DNA of 34,735 nt from assembly GCA_013205405.1 (NCBI GenBank), contig JABMMZ010000110.1:1-34735 (forward strand), given 5' to 3'. Position 1 is the stretch's first letter. Every line of letters begins with the position of its first letter. This DNA is from Bacteroidota bacterium (GTDB lineage: Bacteria > Bacteroidota > Bacteroidia > NS11-12g > UBA955). Below are positions 9,776 through 17,116 of the stretch, piece by piece. Below the pieces are notes generated by a model that was given only the letters and a program-made list of their open reading frames with translations, did not search any database and had not been told where the DNA came from. The position numbers and the translations under genes were made by a program.

Positions 9776-10258
9776 ATGATTTTGAATTTAAAAAGAGCTT
9801 CGTTCATCCTATTTTTAACAATAGGGTTTTTCTCGAAAACAAGCGCGCAAACCGGAATTCTTGGCATGCCATGCCTCACTTCTTGTCCGGGTCCTTGTAT
9901 GACAATTGATATTGTTAATGGCACGGGCTGCCCATTAGATTTTGCATGGACGTATGGTGCGCCTGGATGTAATTTTGTAGGCCCAGGAATTACAGTACCA
10001 GGTAGTATGACTATTACAGGACCTTGTGTGCAAGATCCTTGTGATGCCGGAGTATGTAGATGTCCTACGAGAATAGAATTACAAGTGCCCGGCTCACCAA
10101 TACCTTGGAGTTCTGGCGACTTTAGCTCACTGCCAATAGGCACTACGGTATGGGATAATGTAAGGCCATGTGGTTTTTGCCCAGGTTCTGGGATGATGAG
10201 ATTAACAATTACTTACGCTGGAGGTAATAATTGCACTTTTACCTTTACATGCATGTAA
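9776..10258 (+). CDS. Small secreted cysteine-rich protein, unknown function
   Basis: Signal peptide MILNLKRASFILFLTIGFFSKTSAQ; 13 cysteines in the mature portion. Confidence 0.75.
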   Translation: MILNLKRASFILFLTIGFFSKTSAQTGILGMPCLTSCPGPCMTIDIVNGTGCPLDFAWTYGAPGCNFVGPGITVPGSMTITGPCVQDPCDAGVCRCPTRIELQVPGSPIPWSSGDFSSLPIGTTVWDNVRPCGFCPGSGMMRLTITYAGGNNCTFTFTCM

Positions 10259-10285
10259 TTAATATTTAGTATATTTGTATTTTAA

Positions 10286-13027
10286 ATGCTCAAACAATTT
10301 ACCATACTTATTCTCTATTTTCTTTTTGGGTGTACTTTGTACGCCCAAAAAGAAAATAATGTATGGTATTTTGGGCGGTATTTTGGGCTTGATTTTAATA
10401 CGGCAGAGCCTACAATAATAAAAAATTCTGCTATGTCTAGTTGGGAGGCATCATCTTGTATTTCTGACTCTTTAGGCAATATTTTAATATATAGCAATGG
10501 CGAAACAGTATGGAACAAAAAGCACCAAATAATGGTGAATGGTACAGGGCTAAATGGGCATCAATCTTCTCTGCAGGGTGCCTTAATTTTAAAAAAGCCA
10601 GAAAGCCAAAATTTATATTATTTATTTACATCAGATGAAAGATTTACTTTTATAAATAGAGGCATTCAATACTCTATTTTAGATATATCTAAAAATGGGG
10701 GTAATGGAGCCGTAGTAAGCAAGAATATTAAAATATCAAATTACTCTAACGAACAACTTTGTGCTACAAAACATGCCAATGGCAAAGATTATTGGATAGC
10801 CATAAAACAACAAAAAACAGATAGTGTATATATTTATTTACTTTCCAAAAATGGCATAAGCCCTATTCTTAAGCGATATAAAATATCTAAAGAAAAATTG
10901 TCTGGCAGTTACATGAAATTTTCACCAAATGGTAAGTATTTGTTTATTCCAAATAATGACATTGGCTTAGCAATTGATTATAACTCGTACTTATTTTCAT
11001 TCGATAATTTAAACGGAGATTTAAAATTTAAAAGTAAAATTAAAATAACTTCTTTATCATGCGAATTTTCTCCCAATAATGAATTTTTGTATTTGGGAAG
11101 TCACACACTTTATCAAATTAAATTGAGTAACATACCTGATACATTTACATTAAGCAATGTTTCAAACTCAATTGCCATACCTTTTAATAGAAGCTGTGTA
11201 AAATCTATGCAATTAGCTGTAAATGGTAAAATATATATTCAATATTGTGATTTTAATGACAGTATTTTGGATGTAATTAATTACCCTAATTCAGAATTTA
11301 CTCGTTTAGGTTTTGAAAATGACAAAATAGTTTATGAAAATAATAAGTCAGTTTATCTATTTGGATATTATTATTTTGCGGGTAATGTAGGCTTACCCAA
11401 TATCGTATTAGATAAATTTAAACCCTTTATTTACAGCGTGAATAATTGCTTAGGCGATAGCAGTGCCTTTTCAATTTACAATGCCTATAATGATTCTACA
11501 CTATGGCATTTTGGCGATGGCACACAGCAGTATTCTACTGGAGATAAAATAAAACACAAATATACTGATAGTGGGCTTTATAACTTGATGGCTATTTATA
11601 AAAATACAGATAAGTATGACACAGTTTATAAAACTATTTACATAAGTAATATATCCCCTATAACTTTAGGTACTGATACGCTTATTTGCTCATCTAATCC
11701 TATAATTAAAGATGTGTATAAACCAGATTACATTAATTACAAATGGAATACAGGCGATACAATATCTAAAATAACAATAAATAAACCTGGTGTATATTCG
11801 GTTTCAGTATTTAATAAATACAATTGCAAAAGCATTGATTCTGTTTATATAGATACATTTAATTGTAAGTTTAAAGCTTCTAAATTCTGTTTTAAGGATT
11901 CAACAATACATACTTACTATGACAATAACTTTGATTCTATCAAATGGCAGATTGATGTTATAAATAATATTACCACACAGAGTAATTCCATTAAATTAAA
12001 ATATAAAACAATTGGAACACATACCATAAAAACTAAAATATATAAGGGAGGGTTGGCTATTAATTTAATAAATTACATTAACATAGATAGTGTTATATTG
12101 CCTAATAACTTAAAGGATACTTTTATTTGCAACGGTTCAACAATATACAAAAATTTAAGTACTTATAATTATGATAGCATAAGGTGGAATGATGGTGATA
12201 ATAATGCTTTTAATAAAACTTTTACTAATGCAGGAAATTACTTTCTTAATGTTTTTAAAAATGGCTGTGTCAATAGCGATACGTTTGCGATTTATAAATT
12301 TAACTGTGGAATTATTAGCCAATTTAATTGTTTAAATGACTCTACCCAGTTTTCAATTAATGACACAAATTATGATTCATTAAAATGGAATTTTGGTGAT
12401 GGTATTAATTTAAAAACTAATTCAAAAACTATTAAACATCAGTATTTTATTGCAAATACTTACAATGGTTATTTAGATGTTTATAAAAACAATTGCACTT
12501 TAAATCAAAAGTTTACAATAGAAATTATTGATTTGCCGCCAATTGTTTTTAATTATGATTCAATTATATGCTACAATCAAAAATTGAGTTCAGGTATTAA
12601 TAATAATTCAATTTATCAAAAATGGAATACCGGTTTCATAGGTTCTGAAATACCCATTTTAGAAACTGGTAAATATACACTTTCTATTTCTAAGAAAGGA
12701 TGCGAGTATAAGGATAGCGTTACCCTAAAAGTTATTAATTGCGAATGTCCTGTTTATTTTCCAGATGTTTTTAGTCCAGATAATACAGGAATCAATGATA
12801 TTTACAAACCTGTTTCAGATTGTAAAATAGAAATTTTTTTGATAACAATATTTAATACTTGGGGCGAAATAATTTACAAAAGTTCAACTATTGACGAAGG
12901 TTGGAATGGTTCTGATTATAAAGGCATTATAGTGCCTCAAGGCATTTATTCATATTTAGTAAAGTATAAAGATTCATATAATGGAAAAATGACCGATAAA
13001 AAAGGTACTATTACCTTATTAAGGTAA
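10286..13027 (+). CDS. Secreted PKD-repeat protein with gliding-motility-associated C-terminal (type B T9SS) domain
   Basis: Signal peptide; beta-propeller-like N-terminus; PKD motif WHFGDGTQQYSTGDKIKHKYTDSGLYN; C-terminal FPDVFSPDNTGINDIYKP...IFNTWGEIIYKS...WNGSDYKGIIVPQGIYSYLVKYKD...KGTITLLR. Confidence 0.92.
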   Translation: MLKQFTILILYFLFGCTLYAQKENNVWYFGRYFGLDFNTAEPTIIKNSAMSSWEASSCISDSLGNILIYSNGETVWNKKHQIMVNGTGLNGHQSSLQGALILKKPESQNLYYLFTSDERFTFINRGIQYSILDISKNGGNGAVVSKNIKISNYSNEQLCATKHANGKDYWIAIKQQKTDSVYIYLLSKNGISPILKRYKISKEKLSGSYMKFSPNGKYLFIPNNDIGLAIDYNSYLFSFDNLNGDLKFKSKIKITSLSCEFSPNNEFLYLGSHTLYQIKLSNIPDTFTLSNVSNSIAIPFNRSCVKSMQLAVNGKIYIQYCDFNDSILDVINYPNSEFTRLGFENDKIVYENNKSVYLFGYYYFAGNVGLPNIVLDKFKPFIYSVNNCLGDSSAFSIYNAYNDSTLWHFGDGTQQYSTGDKIKHKYTDSGLYNLMAIYKNTDKYDTVYKTIYISNISPITLGTDTLICSSNPIIKDVYKPDYINYKWNTGDTISKITINKPGVYSVSVFNKYNCKSIDSVYIDTFNCKFKASKFCFKDSTIHTYYDNNFDSIKWQIDVINNITTQSNSIKLKYKTIGTHTIKTKIYKGGLAINLINYINIDSVILPNNLKDTFICNGSTIYKNLSTYNYDSIRWNDGDNNAFNKTFTNAGNYFLNVFKNGCVNSDTFAIYKFNCGIISQFNCLNDSTQFSINDTNYDSLKWNFGDGINLKTNSKTIKHQYFIANTYNGYLDVYKNNCTLNQKFTIEIIDLPPIVFNYDSIICYNQKLSSGINNNSIYQKWNTGFIGSEIPILETGKYTLSISKKGCEYKDSVTLKVINCECPVYFPDVFSPDNTGINDIYKPVSDCKIEIFLITIFNTWGEIIYKSSTIDEGWNGSDYKGIIVPQGIYSYLVKYKDSYNGKMTDKKGTITLLR

Positions 13028-13131
13028 GTTTTTAATTTTAAATTTAATCTGGATAATAAAAACCAATGGTGGTTCTATATCGGTTTTGGTTTGTTGAAAC
13101 ACAATAAATATTATGTCATACCAAACAAAAG

Positions 13132-13153
13132 GCAGCCCAAAGCTGCATTTTTT
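13132..13153 (+). terminator. Probable intrinsic terminator
   Basis: GCAGC-CCAAA-GCTGC followed by ATTTTTT. Confidence 0.5.
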
Positions 13154-13180
13154 ATGCCTAATCCTCATTATAACTCATTT

Positions 13181-13213
13181 ACAATAGGGTTTGCCAAAGG
13201 CAAACCCTATTGT
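13181..13213. repeat. Hairpin A: ACAATAGGGTTTGCC-AAA-GGCAAACCCTATTGT
   Basis: Perfect 15-bp arms and a 3-nt loop; shares its GGGTTTGCC/GGCAAACCC core with 14007-14047. Confidence 0.9.
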
Positions 13214-13351
13214 ATTACCGCCCAATACTGCTGTACCAACACTCAACCCAATAGCAGAAGCTGTGCACCCTATTGAATATTATTTTTCAATAATATTACT
13301 TTGTTATTCATATTATATATGTTTAAATCATTTTAAAATATGTTGTCATTC

Positions 13352-13435
13352 ATATATTATACGTTATTATTCTTGTATATTACGTTAACATTAATATATA
13401 TTACGCTAATTTCAATATATTTTATTGTAAAAATA
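13352..13435. promoter_or_regulatory. 21-bp-periodic AT-rich repeat array upstream of an XRE gene (possible operators)
   Basis: Units atatattatACGttattattc / ttgtatattACGttaacatta / atatatattACGctaatttca / weaker atatattttattgtaaaaata; ACG at 13361, 13382 and 13403. Confidence 0.45.
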
Positions 13436-13456
13436 AAAAAATATACTGTATTTTTG

Positions 13457-13819
13457 ATGAAAATTATGATAGAACTATATATTAAGGAATATTTAATTAT
13501 AAAAGGCTATGCACCCAAGCCAAGTACGCTTATTAAAATGGGTATAGGGCAAGATATGGCTTATAAACTGATGAAAAATAAGGTAAAAAACTTAAGCCTA
13601 AATACACTTACGCTGTTATGTGCCAATTTAGATTGCACGCCTAACGATGTGCTAAACTTTAAGCCTAGTGGATTAGCAATACCCAACCACTCTGCACTGT
13701 TCCGCATAGCCAAGCAGCTCCATACCATAAGCCCAATAGATTATGTAAAAGCCCTAAAGCCAGAGGATATAGCAATGGCAGTAGATTTTTTAAAGAATAT
13801 TGCGAATAAGGAGGGGTAA
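13457..13819 (+). CDS. XRE/Cro-CI-type helix-turn-helix regulator
   Basis: ELYIKEYLIIKGYAPKPSTLIKMGIGQDMAYKLMKNKVKNLSLNTLTLLCANLDCTPNDVLNF. The start is placed at MKIMIELY (13457); the track extends to 13340 through the AT-rich repeat. Confidence 0.75.
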   Translation: MKIMIELYIKEYLIIKGYAPKPSTLIKMGIGQDMAYKLMKNKVKNLSLNTLTLLCANLDCTPNDVLNFKPSGLAIPNHSALFRIAKQLHTISPIDYVKALKPEDIAMAVDFLKNIANKEG

Positions 13820-13824
13820 GGGGG

Positions 13825-13890
13825 TATTGTTGAATTGTTGTATTATTTGCATTCGCAAATGAAAATAGTTGTTATATTGTTGAATTGTTG
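13825..13890. repeat. 16-bp direct repeat pair (TATTGTTGAATTGTTG) flanking a small hairpin
   Basis: Copies at 13825-13840 and 13875-13890; ATTTGC-ATTC-GCAAAT at 13845-13860 between them. Confidence 0.65.
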
Positions 13891-13892
13891 CT

Positions 13893-13998
13893 GTCATTTC
13901 GAGTGAAAATGGCTCTGCATTTTTGTATCGAGAAATGGTTTGGGCTTTCCCTATGTCTCGATACATTCCTTTCAGAGCAAAGGAACACTCGACATGAC
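13893..13998. repeat. Nested three-stem inverted repeat (copy 1)
   Basis: GTCATttCGAGTG/CACTCGacATGAC, GCTCTG/CAGAGC and GTATCGAGA/TCTCGATAC pair in nested order. Confidence 0.88.
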
Positions 13999-14006
13999 CG
14001 TGCCTA

Positions 14007-14047
14007 AAAAGAAACAGGGTTTGCCTATGGCAAACCCTGTTTCTTTT
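14007..14047. repeat. Hairpin B: AAAAGAAACAGGGTTTGCC-TAT-GGCAAACCCTGTTTCTTTT
   Basis: Perfect 19-bp arms; same core as hairpin A; also resembles a bidirectional terminator. Confidence 0.9.
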
Positions 14048-14052
14048 GCTGT

Positions 14053-14094
14053 GTCATTCTGAATAAATTGGCTCTGCAATTTTATTCAGAATCT
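14053..14094. repeat. Half copy of the nested inverted-repeat family
   Basis: GTCATTCTG...GCTCTG...AGAATCT matches the left half of 29357-29451; it also folds as ATTCTGAATAAA/TTTATTCAGAAT. Confidence 0.75.
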
Positions 14095-14261
14095 AAAAAT
14101 TACTTTTAAACTAATCTTTTTCTATAACATTTCTATTGTTAAACATTGGATTTAAAAAAAGCTCATTGGGTAAATAAAACCTTTCACAATCAGAAATAAA
14201 TTTTATATCCTTTAGTGAATTATTATCACTCACAAATCTTTCTTTTAATACATCTGTGTAG

Positions 14262-14299
14262 TATTTCGACACTTCGACAAGCTCAGTGTCCGACAATAC
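14262..14299. repeat. Hairpin repeat containing ACTTCGACAAGCTCAGT
   Basis: CGACACT-TCGACAAGCTC-AGTGTCCG inverted repeat; this core is a commonly seen dispersed repeat in Bacteroidota genomes. Confidence 0.7.
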
Positions 14300-14300
14300 T

Positions 14301-14409
14301 GGCGTAAGCAGCGTAAGGGATAGAAGCGATTAGCCCGCAGCGTAGCGAGGACTATTAGCGTATAGCCCGACCCTGCGCTCTGGCAGGGATACGCCCTAAT
14401 GCTTTTTTT
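14301..14409 (+). ncRNA. Structured GC-rich intergenic element, possibly flavo-1-like RNA or a dispersed repeat
   Basis: Outer stem GGCGTA (14301-14306)/TACGCC (14390-14395), internal hairpin CCCTGC-gctctg-GCAGGG (14371-14388), paired TAGCCCG motifs, trailing T7 tract. The strand is inferred from the T tract. Confidence 0.45.
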
Positions 14410-14418
14410 AATTAAAAT

Positions 14419-15180
14419 TTATCTTTTATACCTTACCAAGTATTTGCCTTTATCATCTATACGCGTAGCAGGTGGCATACGCATAAGTTCAAAGTAATTG
14501 TATCCTTCTTGTAAATTCTTCCAAAAATCTATTCTTAAAGGGTCAAATTTATAACTGCTTTTTAAGTAATTCCAATTGTTGGCATTCATTCTACAAGGGT
14601 AAATATGAATTGGAATAAAATAGTTTGTATCCTTATTGCCTTGCGCTTGAATATTGCACCAATATATCTCTTTAATAATATCGGTACTCATTGGCATACA
14701 GCCAATAGTTAGGCTATCGCCATGTACAAATATTTGTCCACCATAATTGCCTTTTTTGCCTAATATACTATCGCTTTTATTAGGATATGAAACTTTAAAT
14801 GAAAGATAAAAACTACTGTATGGATTGTATTGATTAATGCAATAATAACCTTCGGGCACTTGCATATCTCCTTCAAATCTTTTAGGGCCTAAGGCACCAG
14901 AAAGGCGGACAATGTAGTAGGTTTTTACAAGTTTATATCTATGGTGGGTGCTATCTGATGCCCATAGTTCTAAGGCTTGCTCTTTTTTAAAAGCGCGCCA
15001 ATACACAAATTTGGGAGGGTATTGTAAATTGGCTGCAGTAAAGGCTTTTTTTAATGTTTCATCACTGCTTATTCTAGCATTCCAAACGCGCTGATTACCT
15101 AATTGCTGTTCGGTTAATACTTGTGGTTGTGCGTAAGCGTTAACGGTTAGTAAAATTAAAAAAAATGCCCAATATTTCAT
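14419..15180 (-). CDS. L,D-transpeptidase family protein (YkuD/YafK-like)
   Basis: Signal peptide; catalytic motif HGDSLTIGCMPM. Confidence 0.85.
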   Translation of the reverse strand: MKYWAFFLILLTVNAYAQPQVLTEQQLGNQRVWNARISSDETLKKAFTAANLQYPPKFVYWRAFKKEQALELWASDSTHHRYKLVKTYYIVRLSGALGPKRFEGDMQVPEGYYCINQYNPYSSFYLSFKVSYPNKSDSILGKKGNYGGQIFVHGDSLTIGCMPMSTDIIKEIYWCNIQAQGNKDTNYFIPIHIYPCRMNANNWNYLKSSYKFDPLRIDFWKNLQEGYNYFELMRMPPATRIDDKGKYLVRYKR

Positions 15181-16613
15181 TAATCAATAATACTAATTTT
15201 AATACTATTGGCCATGCTTTTATTTTTAATAGGCATACTGGCAGTATGTATTACACGGTCGCCACTTTTCACCATGCCTTCTTCCGTTAATTTTTCTATT
15301 ACGTCAGAAAAAGTTTGATCGGTGCTTTCAAATTTATCATAATAAAAACCACGCACACCCCACACCAAGTTCATGGTTTTTAGCAGTGGTTTATGACTTG
15401 TAAATATATAGATATTGGCTTTTGGTCTGAATGATGAAATTTTATTAGCAGAATATCCTGAGCGGGTCATACCTACTATAGCTTTGGCATTTAAATGGTC
15501 GCTCATACGCACAGCTGTAAAACATATTTCATCTGATATAAAAGTATTACTATACTGAACAGGTTTAATACCTTTGAAATAAACACGTCTATCGTTTTCT
15601 ACATCACGGATAATTTTTTCCATGGTTTCTACCACTTTCACCGGAAAATCACCAACACTTGTTTCGCCACTCAACATTACAGCATCTGCACCATCTATTA
15701 CCGCATTGGCAACATCAGAAACTTCTGCACGCGTAGGCGTGCTATTGGTAATCATAGTTTCCATCATTTGGGTAGCTACTATTACTGGCTTGCCAGCAGC
15801 TAAGCATTTTTCTATGATGTTTTTTTGAATAAGTGGTAAATCTTGAAATGGTAATTCAACACCCAAATCGCCACGTGCTATCATAATAGCGTCCGAAACT
15901 TCAATAATACTGTCTATGTTTTTTACTGCTTCTGGTTTTTCTATTTTAGCTACTACTCTTGTTTCTTTACCTGCTGCTGCAATAAGTTTTTTAAGCGCAA
16001 TGATGTCTTCTGCAGTGCGCGTAAAAGATAAGCCAATCCATTCTACATTATGTGCCAAACCAAAAGCTAAATCTTCTAAATCTTTTTCTGTTAAACTAGG
16101 AAAAGAGACATCTGTATGCGGCAAATTAAATCCTTTTTTAGGTTTTAAAATACCACCTTGAATTACTGTAACTAAAACGTCATGTTCGTTTAATACAGTG
16201 TCAATTCTTACTTCAAGTTTACCGTCATCTAATAAAATACTTTCGCCAGGTTTTACATCTTTAGTTAAATTAATGTAACGAATGCAAATTCGCTCTGCTG
16301 TTCCAATTTCTTCTTTAGAAGTTAAAGTAATTTGAGTGCCTTCAACCAGTATTACACCATCATTTTCTATTAAGCCCACTCTTAGTTTAGGTCCTTGCAA
16401 ATCTTGTAGAATACAAATATCACTATTGAGTTCTTCGTTTACAGAGCGGATATTTTGTATAACCTCTTCGTGATCAGCATAATTGCCATGAGAAAAATTG
16501 AGACGGCAAACATCTACACCTGCCAAAACAATGTTTTTAATCATTTCTCTAGATGAGGTGGCTGGGCCAATAGTGGCAATTATTTTTGTTTTATTAAAAT
16601 TAGACTTATACAT
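15180..16613 (-). CDS. pyk: Pyruvate kinase
   Basis: TKIIATIGPATSSREMI, LDDGKLEVRID, MIARGDLGVELPF, PVIVATQMMETMI, ADAVMLSGETSVG. Confidence 0.97.
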   Translation of the reverse strand: MYKSNFNKTKIIATIGPATSSREMIKNIVLAGVDVCRLNFSHGNYADHEEVIQNIRSVNEELNSDICILQDLQGPKLRVGLIENDGVILVEGTQITLTSKEEIGTAERICIRYINLTKDVKPGESILLDDGKLEVRIDTVLNEHDVLVTVIQGGILKPKKGFNLPHTDVSFPSLTEKDLEDLAFGLAHNVEWIGLSFTRTAEDIIALKKLIAAAGKETRVVAKIEKPEAVKNIDSIIEVSDAIMIARGDLGVELPFQDLPLIQKNIIEKCLAAGKPVIVATQMMETMITNSTPTRAEVSDVANAVIDGADAVMLSGETSVGDFPVKVVETMEKIIRDVENDRRVYFKGIKPVQYSNTFISDEICFTAVRMSDHLNAKAIVGMTRSGYSANKISSFRPKANIYIFTSHKPLLKTMNLVWGVRGFYYDKFESTDQTFSDVIEKLTEEGMVKSGDRVIHTASMPIKNKSMANSIKISIID

Positions 16614-17037
16614 TGTATTCGGAAATAAAATTTTTGGTATTTATTAAATTATTATAAATTGAATTTTGGGGTTTTACTATAGAAAATGGAAAAGAAAAAA
16701 TATGACTAATGATTGATGTGTTTTCAACAGAGGCAACAGCACGTTCAAAGTATTTATAGATATCTTCTCCATGGCATATTAAAAAATAATCAAATAATGG
16801 CTTGCTATTAAATATGAATGATTTTTCGCTTCTATTTTGAATCAAATGCCAATTAAGTTCAACATCTTCAAATTGTTCAAAAAAATGAATATGTTTGTTA
16901 ACTTCACCTACTTTATTTTCTATTTCCCAATCAAGGCTCATGTGAAATTGCATGTCGAAAGCTTGGTTTATTTGCCAAGCTACTGTGTAGGCTGGATAAT
17001 TGGCTTTAATGCCTGCTATTTGAATATCGGTATGCAA
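16606..17037 (-). CDS. IPExxxVDY-family-like protein
   Basis: AYTVAWQINQAFDMQFHMSLDWEIE...PLFDYFLICHG, and its position immediately upstream of and overlapping pyk, as is common in Bacteroidota. Confidence 0.65.
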   Translation of the reverse strand: MHTDIQIAGIKANYPAYTVAWQINQAFDMQFHMSLDWEIENKVGEVNKHIHFFEQFEDVELNWHLIQNRSEKSFIFNSKPLFDYFLICHGEDIYKYFERAVASVENTSIISHIFSFPFSIVKPQNSIYNNLINTKNFISEYNV

Positions 17038-17116
17038 TTTACAAATGTGTAATCAATGAATTGAATAATTATAGTGCAAATTTACATGATGTTTAATTAA
17101 GATGATAAAATAAATT

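Noticed and set aside
9772-10143. Minus-strand 123-aa ORF opposite the Cys-rich secreted gene
   Set aside because: Antisense to a better-supported ORF with signal peptide; composition looks like a shadow ORF.
13091-13276. Small ORF MLKHNKYYVIPNKRQPKAAFFMPNPHYNSFTIGFAKGKPYC... and overlapping frames
   Set aside because: Largely translation of a terminator and hairpin A; the opposite-strand hydrophobic peptide (GCTASAIGLSVGTAVLGGNTIGFAFGKPYCK) has no start codon and also runs through the hairpin.
13340-13456. N-terminal extension of the XRE ORF (MLSFIYYTLLFLYITLTLIYITL...) as a membrane segment
   Set aside because: Derived from the 21-bp AT-rich array; a start at 13457 or 13466 gives a normal XRE protein. 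Not fully excluded.
13825-14100. CRISPR array
   Set aside because: Repeats are palindromic and heterogeneous, with no regular repeat-spacer spacing and no cas genes in the window.
16606-16613. Programmed frameshift between the pyk and IPExxxVDY-like genes
   Set aside because: Simple short overlap between adjacent same-strand genes in different frames; no slippery site noticed.
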